Positions 36,175 through 45,318 of a DNA stretch of 64,000 bases are shown here, piece by piece. The DNA is taken from NCBI RefSeq assembly GCF_036786105.1, contig NZ_DAIQRQ010000002.1:124001-188000 (forward strand), written 5' to 3'. The notes beneath the pieces were generated by a model. That model did not search any database. It saw nothing but the letters and a program-made list of their open reading frames with translations, and was not told where the DNA came from. The stretch is from Ohtaekwangia sp036786105. Lineage in GTDB: Bacteria; Bacteroidota; Bacteroidia; Cytophagales; Cyclobacteriaceae. Both the position numbers and the translations under genes were made by a program. Each line of letters opens with the position of its first letter. Position 1 is the stretch's first letter.

Positions 36175-36209
36175 TACTTATGTAACTACACCAGACTTTA
36201 AATAAAGAT

Positions 36210-36704
36210 ATGGAACTTCTTACCCCCGGCACGGGACTTATCATTTGGCAGTTAATTGTTTTTGTAGGTCTGTTTTTCCTCTTAAGCAAACTCGCGTGGA
36301 AACCCATCATCAACTCCCTGAAAGAACGTGAAACATCTATTCAGGATGCATTGTCAACAGCAGAGAGAGCCCGCCTGGAAATGGCACAGCTTAAATCTGA
36401 TAATGAAAAACTTTTGAAAGAAGCACGTGAGGAGCGCGACAAGATTCTGCGCGAAGCACGCGAAGCTTCCAACAGAATAAAAGATGATGCACAGGTGGAA
36501 GCGAAAAAATCAGCTGATAAAATTATTGAAGAAGCCCGTGCTGCCATCAACATCGAAAAGCAGGCTGCTTTAAAAGAAGTAAGAACACAGGTAGCGTTGT
36601 TCTCATTGGAAGTAGCTGAGAAACTGATGAAGAAAAATCTCACTGACGACAAGGCTCAGAAAGAGCTTGTGGAAAGCTACGTTAAAGACATTAAAGTAAA
36701 CTAA
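36210..36704 (+). CDS. atpF: F0F1 ATP synthase subunit b
   Basis: A 164-residue peripheral-stalk subunit: one N-terminal helix (GLIIWQLIVFVGLFFLLSKLAWKPI in two parts) and a long charged coiled coil (about 40-150) with heptad Ala/Leu positions. It links F0 to the delta subunit. It ends 4 bases before atpH. Confidence 0.96.
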   Translation: MELLTPGTGLIIWQLIVFVGLFFLLSKLAWKPIINSLKERETSIQDALSTAERARLEMAQLKSDNEKLLKEAREERDKILREAREASNRIKDDAQVEAKKSADKIIEEARAAINIEKQAALKEVRTQVALFSLEVAEKLMKKNLTDDKAQKELVESYVKDIKVN

Positions 36705-36708
36705 GGTC

Positions 36709-37269
36709 ATGGCGGATTCACGGGCAGCATCGCGATATGTAAAGTCCCTCCTCGGTTTGGCCGTGGAGCAAAACGCATTGGACCAGGTTCATGCTGATAT
36801 GCAGTTGTTCGACAAGACGGTTGAAAGCAATCGCGATTTCGAGCTGCTGCTGAGAAATCCTATTATCAAGCACGATAAGAAGAGAGACATACTGGAGGCT
36901 CTTTTCAAAGGAAAAGTACATCCGCTTACCATGTCTATCTTCGATATCATTACGAAGAAAAACCGTGAGCCTCTTTTGCCTGCTATAGCAAAAGAATTCC
37001 ATAATGCCTACAACGACTATAAAGGTATCCGCAAGGCTACCATTACTACCGCTGTACCACTGGATGCCAAGCTCAAAGCAGAGTTCGAGCAGATCGTAAA
37101 AGATCTGAGCAAACAGAAGCAGGTAGAGCTGTTAGAGAGAGTGGATAAAGATATGATCGGTGGATTTGTACTGGAAGTAGGCGACAAGCAGATCGACACA
37201 TCGATCAAGAACAAGCTGAAAGCCCTGAAAGTAAAATTCAGCGAGAACCCATACGTGAAAGAATTTTAA
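36709..37269 (+). CDS. atpH: F0F1 ATP synthase subunit delta
   Basis: A 186-residue delta (OSCP) subunit. The N-terminal six-helix domain begins SRAASRYVKSLLGLAVEQN; the C-terminal part carries the family end motif VDKDMIGGFVLEVGDKQID. It caps the alpha3beta3 head and joins it to subunit b. Tightly spaced after atpF; 52 bases before atpA. Confidence 0.96.
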   Translation: MADSRAASRYVKSLLGLAVEQNALDQVHADMQLFDKTVESNRDFELLLRNPIIKHDKKRDILEALFKGKVHPLTMSIFDIITKKNREPLLPAIAKEFHNAYNDYKGIRKATITTAVPLDAKLKAEFEQIVKDLSKQKQVELLERVDKDMIGGFVLEVGDKQIDTSIKNKLKALKVKFSENPYVKEF

Positions 37270-37321
37270 CGTACCCCCTGAAAGTAATAAAATTAATAAC
37301 GACTTAACGACTAACGATATC

Positions 37322-38902
37322 ATGGCAGAGATCAGACCAGAAGAAGTATCAGCGATTTTACGCGAACAACTTTCTCAGTCCCGTACGGAAGCTCAACTTG
37401 AAGAAGTGGGAACCGTACTCACCGTAGGTGACGGTGTGGCTCGTATTTATGGACTTACGCAGGCGCAGGCCGGTGAGTTGCTGGAGTTTGAAACAGGACT
37501 CAAGGCACTTGTACTGAACCTGGAAGAAGATAACGTAGGTGCTGTATTGCTGGGTGATTCTAAAGGTATTCGCGAAGGCGATACTGTAAAGCGCACCGGT
37601 AAGATCGCTTCTGTAAAAGTAGGCGATGGTATGCTGGGTCGTGTAGTCGATACGTTGGGTGCTCCGGTTGACGGAAAAGGCCCGCTGAAAGGCGACCTGT
37701 ATGAAATGCCACTGGAGCGCAAAGCTCCTGGTGTAATCTACCGTCAGCCAGTGAACGAGCCGCTGCAAACCGGTATCAAAGCGATTGATGCAATGATTCC
37801 GATCGGTCGTGGTCAGCGCGAGTTGATCATTGGTGATCGTCAGACTGGTAAGACTGCTGTTGCGTTGGATACCATCATCAACCAAAAAGAATTCTACGAA
37901 AAAGGACAGCCTGTATACTGTATATATGTAGCAATCGGTCAGAAAGCTTCAACAGTAGCAGGTGTTGCTGCCGCCCTTGAAAAAGCAGGCGCTCTTCCCT
38001 ATACTGTAATTGTATCAGCATCAGCTTCTGATCCTGCGCCTATGCAATTCTTCGCGCCGTTCACAGGTGCTGCTATCGGCGAATTCTTCCGTGACACCGG
38101 TCGTCCTGCGCTGGTTGTTTACGATGACTTGTCAAAGCAAGCGGTTGCATACCGTGAAGTGTCTCTTCTTTTGAGAAGACCTCCTGGACGCGAAGCTTAT
38201 CCTGGTGACGTATTCTATCTTCACTCTCGTCTGTTGGAGAGAGCTGCGAAAGTTATCAACAACGATGCGATTGCGAAAAACATGAACGACCTCCCTGCTT
38301 CTATCAAGCACCTGGTAAAAGGCGGTGGTTCATTAACAGCACTTCCTATTATTGAAACACAAGCGGGTGACGTATCAGCCTATATCCCTACGAATGTGAT
38401 CTCGATCACAGACGGTCAGATATTCCTGGAAACAAACCTCTTCAACTCGGGTATCCGTCCGGCTATCAACGTGGGTATATCTGTATCACGCGTAGGTGGT
38501 TCTGCACAGATTAAATCAATGAAGAAAGTTGCGGGTACGCTGAAACTTGATCAGGCACAATTCCGCGAGCTCGAAGCTTTCGCGAAATTTGGTTCTGACC
38601 TGGATGCAGCTACAAAACTTACCATCGAACGTGGAAGAAGAAATACAGAGATCCTCAAGCAGGATCAATACGCTCCGGTTCCTGTAGAAGAGCAGGTAGC
38701 GATCATTACAGCCTCAACCCGTGGTTTTATGGATAAAGTGCCTGTAACCAAAGTGAAGCAATTTGAGAAAGACTTCACAGAGCTGCTGCGTGCGAACTAC
38801 CGCAGCGTATTGGATAACCTCCGTGCCGGTAAATTTGAAGATGCCGATGTTGATACCATCAAGAAAGTAGCAACAGACCTGGCAAGCAAATACGCAGCAT
38901 AG
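37322..38902 (+). CDS. atpA: F0F1 ATP synthase subunit alpha
   Basis: A 526-residue alpha subunit with the regulatory nucleotide site: Walker A GDRQTGKTA, the VYCIYVAIGQKASTVA segment, the ATP synthase alpha/beta signature region PAINVGISVSRVGGSAQ with the Arg finger (SRVG). Complete at both ends. In this cluster alpha is not followed by beta, which is normal for Bacteroidota, where atpD and atpC are elsewhere. Confidence 0.98.
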   Translation: MAEIRPEEVSAILREQLSQSRTEAQLEEVGTVLTVGDGVARIYGLTQAQAGELLEFETGLKALVLNLEEDNVGAVLLGDSKGIREGDTVKRTGKIASVKVGDGMLGRVVDTLGAPVDGKGPLKGDLYEMPLERKAPGVIYRQPVNEPLQTGIKAIDAMIPIGRGQRELIIGDRQTGKTAVALDTIINQKEFYEKGQPVYCIYVAIGQKASTVAGVAAALEKAGALPYTVIVSASASDPAPMQFFAPFTGAAIGEFFRDTGRPALVVYDDLSKQAVAYREVSLLLRRPPGREAYPGDVFYLHSRLLERAAKVINNDAIAKNMNDLPASIKHLVKGGGSLTALPIIETQAGDVSAYIPTNVISITDGQIFLETNLFNSGIRPAINVGISVSRVGGSAQIKSMKKVAGTLKLDQAQFRELEAFAKFGSDLDAATKLTIERGRRNTEILKQDQYAPVPVEEQVAIITASTRGFMDKVPVTKVKQFEKDFTELLRANYRSVLDNLRAGKFEDADVDTIKKVATDLASKYAA

Positions 38903-38964
38903 TAAGTAGTTGATTGCGTTAATATCAACACGTCAGCACTTAAAACACATACGCATTACAAGGT

Positions 38965-39852
38965 ATGCCGAGTTTAAAAGAAGTAAAAAATAGAATTGTA
39001 TCTGTAGTCTCTACGCAGCAAATCACCAAAGCCATGAAAATGGTGGCGGCTGCAAAACTGCGTAAGTCACAAGACAGAATCGTGCAGATGCGTCCGTTCG
39101 CGCAAAAGCTTTCTTATATTCTGAAGAACCTGTCGGCTGCCCAAAGTGGTGCTGACAGCGACAACTGGTATAGTGTAGTACGCGAAGAGAAGAAAATTCT
39201 CATTATCGCCATCAGCTCCGATCGTGGTCTTTGCGGATCATTCAACAGCAATATTTTCAAAGGTGTACTTCGACTGATCGAGGAGAAATACAGTGCACAA
39301 TATGCAAAAGAAAATGTAACGATATTGACCATCGGTCGTAAAGCGACAGACTTCTTTGGCAAGCGTAAATACCCGGTAATTACTGACTTTACTTCTGTCT
39401 ATAACCAACTCACATTCGAGAATGTATCGAATACCATGGAGTATGTGATGACGGCGTTTAAAGAAGGTAAATTTGATAAGGTAGAACTGGTGTACAACGA
39501 ATTTAAAAACGTTGCTACTCAGATTCTTCGTGCAGAACAACTACTGCCAGTACCTGCACCGGCTGTGGAAAGCAATGCTTCCAATCAGATCGATTATATA
39601 TATCAACCTGATCAGGAAGAAATCATTACAGGTCTCATTCCAAAGTCGTTGAAAGTACAATTGTTCAAGGCGCTGCTGGATTCGCAAGCTGCTGAAAACG
39701 GTGCCCGTATGACAGCGATGGATAAGGCTACCGAGAACGCAGGCGAATTGTTGAAACAACTTCGGCTTACGTATAACAGAACGCGCCAGGCAGCGATTAC
39801 AAAAGAAATCCTCGAGATCGTGGGTGGTGCAGAAGCATTGAAGTCATCTTAA
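38965..39852 (+). CDS. atpG: F0F1 ATP synthase subunit gamma
   Basis: A 295-residue central-shaft subunit. The N-terminal helix has the family start VKNRIVSVVSTQQITKAMKM and the C-terminal helix has ENAGELLKQLRLTYNRTRQ. The middle Rossmann-like domain includes SDRGLCGSFNSNIF. It is the last gene of this atp cluster and is followed by an intrinsic terminator. Confidence 0.97.
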   Translation: MPSLKEVKNRIVSVVSTQQITKAMKMVAAAKLRKSQDRIVQMRPFAQKLSYILKNLSAAQSGADSDNWYSVVREEKKILIIAISSDRGLCGSFNSNIFKGVLRLIEEKYSAQYAKENVTILTIGRKATDFFGKRKYPVITDFTSVYNQLTFENVSNTMEYVMTAFKEGKFDKVELVYNEFKNVATQILRAEQLLPVPAPAVESNASNQIDYIYQPDQEEIITGLIPKSLKVQLFKALLDSQAAENGARMTAMDKATENAGELLKQLRLTYNRTRQAAITKEILEIVGGAEALKSS

Positions 39853-39871
39853 AATATTTTATCGCAATAGG

Positions 39872-39908
39872 AAAGTCCTCTGAAAAACCGGAGGACTTTT
39901 TTTATTTT
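39872..39908 (+). terminator. Intrinsic terminator after atpG
   Basis: AAAGTCCTC (39872-39880) pairs with GAGGACTTT (39891-39899) around a 10-base loop, followed by a long T-rich tail. A 7/8 -7-like TATACTTG (39908-39915) for the next gene begins at the end of the T-tail. Confidence 0.9.
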
Positions 39909-39933
39909 ATACTTGTTCTGATCAAAAGAGTTC

Positions 39934-40737
39934 ATGCAGCAACTCGTTAAACTATATAGATTATTAAATCTGCTGAGTGTTGACGTTGCGGCAGGTGCGG
40001 TATGTTCTGCTCTTTTCTTTGCCCGCATTTTGAATGTTCATATTCTGCCCTATGGTTTGGTTGCGCTGGGCCTTTCAGTGTGGATCATTTATACGGCCGA
40101 TCATTTACTGGATGCATACAAGATCAAGGCTCCAGCTGCTACCGAGCGCCACAGATTCCATCAAAAACATTTCAGACTACTCGCGCTGCTGCTACTGATA
40201 GCGGTATCAATAAATGGCATCATCATTTTATATATAAGGCATACTGTTTTTGTTGCAGGTCTGTATGTTGGTGGAACAGTAGGTATATACTTTCTGATAA
40301 ATCGTTATCTGAAATTTTTGAAGGAATTTTTTATAGCAATAGTATATACCATTGGTGTAATACTTCCTTCTGTATCTGTCGCAGCATTACCTGCCAAGGA
40401 ATGGCCGTGGATGACGATTGCTCAGTTCTGCCTCACGGCCCTTATTAATTTGATTTTATTTTCGTGGTTTGATCACGAGCGCGACAAGCAGGATAACAAT
40501 ATATCTTTTGTAACGATATTGGGCGAAAAAACAACCCGTATTTTTATATGGATACTTTTTGGCTTAGCAATCTTCATCACGGGTATTCATATTTCTTTAG
40601 CCGATATCATTATCCTGCTTATGAATGTAGTATTGCTCATCATCTTCGTGGCAAGCCGCTACTTTGCTATATCCGATCGATTCAGATTAGTCGGTGATTT
40701 TGTATTTGTGATGCCGGCGATCTACCTATTCTTTTAA
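39934..40737 (+). CDS. UbiA-like membrane protein
   Basis: A 267-residue protein with about eight transmembrane helices and two aspartate pairs at UbiA-like positions: YTADHLLDAYK near residue 53 and WFDHERDKQ near residue 180. UbiA prenyltransferases bind prenyl diphosphate through such Asp-rich motifs, but the canonical first motif NDxxDxxxD is reduced here to D-x3-D, so activity is uncertain. A methyltransferase gene begins 4 bases later, suggesting a shared lipid or quinone pathway. The -7-like TATACTTG at 39908-39915 may be its promoter. Confidence 0.7.
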   Translation: MQQLVKLYRLLNLLSVDVAAGAVCSALFFARILNVHILPYGLVALGLSVWIIYTADHLLDAYKIKAPAATERHRFHQKHFRLLALLLLIAVSINGIIILYIRHTVFVAGLYVGGTVGIYFLINRYLKFLKEFFIAIVYTIGVILPSVSVAALPAKEWPWMTIAQFCLTALINLILFSWFDHERDKQDNNISFVTILGEKTTRIFIWILFGLAIFITGIHISLADIIILLMNVVLLIIFVASRYFAISDRFRLVGDFVFVMPAIYLFF

Positions 40738-40741
40738 CGGT

Positions 40742-41368
40742 ATGAGCTTCGATCGTATCGCCCCGGTATATGATACACTTTCGCGCTTGGTGTATGGAAA
40801 GAGCATGGTAGCATCGCAGCGCCATTTCTTGGCTGCTATATCTTCGCACGCCACCGTGCTGATCATTGGCGGAGGAACGGGTTGGATTGTGCAGGAGCTA
40901 TTTGCCGTGAACAGCACGTGCTCAGTAGTGTATGTTGAAGCCTCGCAAGAGATGATCCGGCAAACGGAGAAAAAAATAAAGCCGAAAGATGCATCGCGTA
41001 TCCGATTTGTGTGGAGTGAGGAAATTCCTGTTGGCGCAGTATATGATTGCATTATCACTAATTTCTTCCTGGACCTTTTTTCAGAACAGCACGCGTCCAA
41101 TCGCATACATCAGATTAAAAATATACTGAAAGAAGATGGATGCTGGATTGTTACCGATTTTGTAGATGAAGGTAGGTGGTGGCAAAAAATCTTGCTGAAA
41201 AGCATGTATATATTCTTTCGCACCCTAAGCAAGATCGAAGCAACATCATTACCTCCGTGGCGCTTGCAGCTGGAACGCGAAGGTCTTCGCAGAAAGGCAT
41301 CCCAAAAATTCTATCATGGTTTTATTGAAAGCTCACTCTATGTACATGTTCACAAACCGTTGACGTAA
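40742..41368 (+). CDS. Class I SAM-dependent methyltransferase
   Basis: A 208-residue methyltransferase. It starts MSFDRIAPVYDTLSRLVYG, close in pattern to UbiE-type enzymes, with SAM-binding motif I LIIGGGTGWIVQEL, an acidic strand end (VVYVEASQEMI) and a motif like DCIITNFFLDLF. Substrate unknown; the preceding UbiA-like gene (4-base gap) suggests a prenylated or lipid substrate. Its 3' end overlaps the convergent dehydrogenase gene by 19 bases. Confidence 0.85.
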   Translation: MSFDRIAPVYDTLSRLVYGKSMVASQRHFLAAISSHATVLIIGGGTGWIVQELFAVNSTCSVVYVEASQEMIRQTEKKIKPKDASRIRFVWSEEIPVGAVYDCIITNFFLDLFSEQHASNRIHQIKNILKEDGCWIVTDFVDEGRWWQKILLKSMYIFFRTLSKIEATSLPPWRLQLEREGLRRKASQKFYHGFIESSLYVHVHKPLT

Positions 41369-42573
41369 TCGGTGAGATATTCAAAATGAGTAGTAAGTTT
41401 CCCGTTTGCAGCTATCGTAGCTCGTTTGATAACATCGTCAGGATCGGCGTTTACCAGCATTGGCAGTACTTTGTTGATGAGGTCCTGGCCAAATTCTTCG
41501 GAAGCACTTCGTGGCAATTCGCAAGGTAAATTGTCAACGGCCATCACCGTAATATACTTTTCTCCGGAGAGCTCTGGTTTTAATGAATCCGTAGCAGGAT
41601 CGTAATCATACAAAGGTTGTGCTATGGTAGTTGCCTTCTTTGTGCTGGGAATGGAACCATCTATATCGCACGTAACATCAGCAACGATGGTTATCTTAAA
41701 TTCAGATGATTGCATATCAGCCCGTGTGAAAAGTACCGGAGCTTTCGGATTCCAATAGGCGCCTGCAATAAGTATATCTGCCACTTTTGTGAAGTCTGTA
41801 AATGTTGAAGTATATCGCTCCGGATTTTTATGAAACTCTTCACGATTAAAATTTCCACCTTCTTTACGAATATGATAATCTGCACTGCCGAGCTGAACAT
41901 ATACCGGTTCATTAAACTGCCGTGTGAGGAAATCCTGCGGGTTTACCTTGCGTATACCAGCAGAGTCTAGCGTCTCCATACATCCTTTGCCTACGCGCCC
42001 TGCACCCGTAAGTATGATTTTAACGGCTGGTAATTTTACTTTGCGCAGTTCCAGTTTAAGATCATTTACATCGTGGCACTCGTGTGCCCTTCTTAACGAA
42101 AATGTTTTGAAACGTTTACCATACGTCCACAATGCATTGTAGGCACCTACTATACCAGCATATCGGCCAAAGGCCACGAGCCTGTTGCCATAGCGATCGG
42201 TGAGTACTTCATAATCAATAAGGCGTATGTTTTTCTTCAGCACAGCCTGCAGCAGCTTTCGGTTGTAGGCCTGCTTTTTAATAGTATGCGAGAAGAAAAA
42301 ATACGTTTTGTTTTCGATAAGCTGATCAATGGGAACTTCTTTTATACCCATCAGTATGTCGCAATCACTTACATCTTTTGTTACCGGTATATGCAGTGTA
42401 CGATACTCGTCATCCCTGAAACAACGAATGCTGCTTTCTTCGCATACTACTTTTAATAGCGGAAAATGTTGTTGAATTTCAAGAGCCTGTTGAGGAGTAA
42501 AGGGTACACGCTTATCGGTAGGAATTTTACCCTCTCGGATTAATCCGATTTTCATAGGTGAGTCAATCGTCAT
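41350..42573 (-). CDS. Saccharopine dehydrogenase / alanine dehydrogenase-like oxidoreductase
   Basis: A 407-residue NAD(P)-dependent enzyme. The N-terminal catalytic domain (KIGLIREGKIPTDKRVPFTP) matches the alanine dehydrogenase/transhydrogenase N-terminal family, and FFFSHTIKKQ carries the His and Lys placed like the active-site pair of lysine-forming saccharopine dehydrogenase. The Rossmann motif is ILTGAGRVGKGCMETL. The late segment PCELPRSASEEFGQDL is also typical of this group. Whether it acts in lysine metabolism or on another amino acid cannot be told here. ATG 42555 (MKIGLIREGK) is an alternative start. Confidence 0.82.
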   Translation of the reverse strand: MTIDSPMKIGLIREGKIPTDKRVPFTPQQALEIQQHFPLLKVVCEESSIRCFRDDEYRTLHIPVTKDVSDCDILMGIKEVPIDQLIENKTYFFFSHTIKKQAYNRKLLQAVLKKNIRLIDYEVLTDRYGNRLVAFGRYAGIVGAYNALWTYGKRFKTFSLRRAHECHDVNDLKLELRKVKLPAVKIILTGAGRVGKGCMETLDSAGIRKVNPQDFLTRQFNEPVYVQLGSADYHIRKEGGNFNREEFHKNPERYTSTFTDFTKVADILIAGAYWNPKAPVLFTRADMQSSEFKITIVADVTCDIDGSIPSTKKATTIAQPLYDYDPATDSLKPELSGEKYITVMAVDNLPCELPRSASEEFGQDLINKVLPMLVNADPDDVIKRATIAANGKLTTHFEYLTDYVNGL

Positions 42574-42603
42574 GAAGTGTTTGTAGCGATGAGTTTAAAA
42601 GAT

Positions 42604-42648
42604 AAGGATCAGCTTGATGTATATATACTTGCATCAAAGCTGATCCTT
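42604..42648 (-). terminator. Hairpin terminator downstream of ctpA
   Basis: AAGGATCAGCTTGATG (42604-42619) pairs with CATCAAAGCTGATCCTT (42632-42648), with one bulged A, around a 12-base AT-rich loop. Read on the minus strand it is followed by ATCTTTT, so it can end ctpA transcription before the dehydrogenase gene. Confidence 0.75.
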
Positions 42649-42659
42649 CGTTCAAAAAA

Positions 42660-44279
42660 TTAGAGCTTTCGCCTGTCGAGCTCAGGAATGTGATCGAACA
42701 GCTTAATGGCTTGCATGAAGACTTCGTTCGTTTCATTAAACACCGGATAGAATCCATCGTTGCCCCAAAGCTTGCGTGCGATCTGTGCCTTAACGTGTAC
42801 CTGGAATAGTTTGCGTTTATCGCGAAGTTCTTTCTGGTTCGGTTTCACCTTGTTCCGTTCACCAATTTTCACAAGCTCATTGATCATTTTGTCAGTAACA
42901 ACAAAGTTCTTCAGATAATCTTCGTATCCTTTTTTCTCCAGTTCTTCTTTGTGTACTTCGGCATATCCAAACGTAAATTCCTGAATGGAAGTAGAAGTAT
43001 ACAGCTCGTTCAGGTAATGGCTGTTCAGCGATGTATCCAGCGGTACAAAATAGTCGGGCATAATACCGCCACCGCCATATACGGTTCTGCCGTTTGGAGT
43101 AGTATATTTCAATGAGTCGTTAAACTTGATACTGTCGGCATGGAAAAACTCGCCGTGATTATAACGGCTTACAATATCCAGTGCATATTCATCTTCGTCC
43201 TGGTAAGGCTTTTGAATAGAGCGGCCACTGGGAGTATAATAGCGGCTTACGGTGAGGCGCAGCTCGGAGCCATCGCTCAGGTCGAATGGTGATTGAACAA
43301 GTCCTTTACCAAAACTTCTGCGTCCCACAATCAAAGCGCGGTCATTATCCTGTAAGGCACCCGATACAATTTCAGAAGCAGACGCGCTGCCTTCGTTAAC
43401 GAGTACAATAAGATCGCCTTGCTCAAATGCTCCGCGCTCGGTAGAATATGCTTCGGAGTTGTTCTTTTTGTCTTTACCTTTCGTGAACACGATCTTCTTG
43501 CCGGTTTTCAAAAAATCGTCAGCCATATCGATCGCAATGTTCATATACCCGCCTGGATTTCCCTGTAGATCGAGCACAAGTTTTTTCATGCCCTGACCTT
43601 TCAGTTTATTCAGTGCTTCGTGAAACTCATCGTAGGTTGTAGCTGCAAAGCGATTCACTTTGATATAGCCGATCTCTTTATCAACCATATAAGAAACATC
43701 CACAGAGTACTGTGGTATTTTGTCACGAATAATTTTGTACTCGATCTCTTTGCCTCTTCGCAGGATTGTAACCTTTACCTCTGTTCCTTTCGGGCCTTTC
43801 AGTGCCTTCATCACCTCCGCAGAGGTAACGCCCACACCTGCCAGTACTTTGTCATCTACCTTTACGATCTTGTCGCCTGATTGAATGCCCAGCGCTTCTG
43901 ACGGCCCACCGCTCAGCGGTGTAACCACAACGATGGTGTCTCGAAAAATATTGAACTCGATACCGATGCCATCAAAATTTCCGCGGAGATCTTCGTTCGC
44001 AGCAATGCGATCGCGCGCTGGTATATAAGACGAATGCGGATCGAGTTTGTGAAGCATTTCCTGAATGGCTTCATCCACCAGGTTGCCCGTGTTTACCGTG
44101 TCTACATATTCATCATGAATCTCGGTGAGCACTTCGCGCAGTTTCTGAACATCAGCGCCTACATCGGCAGTACTTTTTCGCGAGCTGAAACTTGACCCCA
44201 CAAACACCCCTGCTGCCAGCCCCAGACATAACACGATGGGTAAACTTATCTGATACTTTGAATTTCTGTTCTCACTCAT
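42660..44279 (-). CDS. ctpA: S41 family C-terminal processing peptidase
   Basis: A 539-residue periplasmic serine protease with an N-terminal signal anchor (SLPIVLCLGLAAGVFVGSSF), a PDZ domain (from about 120; IVVVTPLSGGPSEALGIQSG) and the S41 catalytic core. The Ser/Lys dyad is S300 in NEGSASASE and K325 in RRSFGKG, 25 residues apart as in the family. It trims or degrades envelope proteins from their C-terminus. In this context it joins a set of envelope genes but shares no operon. Confidence 0.94.
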   Translation of the reverse strand: MSENRNSKYQISLPIVLCLGLAAGVFVGSSFSSRKSTADVGADVQKLREVLTEIHDEYVDTVNTGNLVDEAIQEMLHKLDPHSSYIPARDRIAANEDLRGNFDGIGIEFNIFRDTIVVVTPLSGGPSEALGIQSGDKIVKVDDKVLAGVGVTSAEVMKALKGPKGTEVKVTILRRGKEIEYKIIRDKIPQYSVDVSYMVDKEIGYIKVNRFAATTYDEFHEALNKLKGQGMKKLVLDLQGNPGGYMNIAIDMADDFLKTGKKIVFTKGKDKKNNSEAYSTERGAFEQGDLIVLVNEGSASASEIVSGALQDNDRALIVGRRSFGKGLVQSPFDLSDGSELRLTVSRYYTPSGRSIQKPYQDEDEYALDIVSRYNHGEFFHADSIKFNDSLKYTTPNGRTVYGGGGIMPDYFVPLDTSLNSHYLNELYTSTSIQEFTFGYAEVHKEELEKKGYEDYLKNFVVTDKMINELVKIGERNKVKPNQKELRDKRKLFQVHVKAQIARKLWGNDGFYPVFNETNEVFMQAIKLFDHIPELDRRKL

Positions 44280-44537
44280 ACGGCAATAATAAATAATCTA
44301 TTAACGAAGTCCGAAGATAAATGTTGGACGAGAAAGTTCCAGAAAACAGGCGGTAATATCCTTGCAACTTTCCCTTATCAAGGGGCTGGCTGCTGCGGTT
44401 TGCCATAGGGTTATGAATGCGGCCGATGGCCCGTTCATTGTAATTTAACCATTTTTGCGCCCCGTTGACCCCATGGGATTTTCTTCGGGCATCTGTAGCT
44501 GACTATGGCGTTTTTTTAGCTTATCTTTACCAGAACC

Positions 44538-45293
44538 ATGAGTAAATCAACATTGAAAGATACGCGCATCTCAGAACTCGTAGATCAAAACTACGTGCAT
44601 GCGTATGTGTTGTTTTACTTTGGCATTCGCTTCTATGAGTATTCGGAACTTACGCTGGAGCAGGTATGCCGCGAACGAGGCTTGCGCGTAGAGCAGGTGA
44701 TTCGCGAACTGGAGTCGCCAACGCATTTGCGCGAAGCTGATCTGCCATTGATTTCTTACCCGATCGATCTGATCATTGAGTATCTCAAGCACTCACACTT
44801 TCTGTTTGTAAAACACAAGCTCCCTTACATCGCACGCCTTGTAGAAAGTTTCAAGGCTCACCACGAAGACTATATCTCTGTAGAGCGTGATCTGAAGCTG
44901 GTGTTTCCGCTTTTTGTAGAAGACTTTATACAGCATATATACGAAGAAGAAGATACATTCTTCCGGTTCATTCAAACACTGGAACGTGCTTCAAAAGGTA
45001 ATTTTGTACCCACCAGGCTATATTTTCTGTTAGAGAAAAATTCGGTGCAGAAATTTGCTGTCGACCATGAAACACATGATGATGAGATGGACGGCATACG
45101 CAAAATCACAAAAGATTACAGGATTGAAGCAACGACTCCGTTACACATCAAAGTGCTATACAACGAGCTTCGTGCGTTCGAAACGAGTCTGATCACACAT
45201 GCACGCATTGAGAATGAAATTCTCTTTCCGAAAGCAATGGCACTCGAAGCCAAAGTAAAAAAAGCGTTTCTCGACAAAGTAAAATTCAACTAA
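44538..45293 (+). CDS. RIC (ScdA/YtfE)-like hemerythrin-type di-iron protein
   Basis: A 251-residue protein with a four-helix hemerythrin-like di-iron domain. Likely ligands are H85/H87 in LKHSHF, the QHIYEEED block (H133, E137), HETHDDE (H177, H180, E183) and HARIENE (H221, E225). RIC proteins act in nitrosative and oxidative stress and repair of iron-sulfur clusters. The N-terminal segment (YFGIRFYEYSELTLEQVC) aligns with the ScdA_N domain, but the Cys-Cys pair usual there is missing. A -7-like TATCTTTA lies 8 bases before the ATG. The 258-base gap upstream shows nothing else I can support. Confidence 0.82.
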   Translation: MSKSTLKDTRISELVDQNYVHAYVLFYFGIRFYEYSELTLEQVCRERGLRVEQVIRELESPTHLREADLPLISYPIDLIIEYLKHSHFLFVKHKLPYIARLVESFKAHHEDYISVERDLKLVFPLFVEDFIQHIYEEEDTFFRFIQTLERASKGNFVPTRLYFLLEKNSVQKFAVDHETHDDEMDGIRKITKDYRIEATTPLHIKVLYNELRAFETSLITHARIENEILFPKAMALEAKVKKAFLDKVKFN

Positions 45294-45318
45294 TTTCTTC
45301 ATCTCTGTTCCGCGCTAT

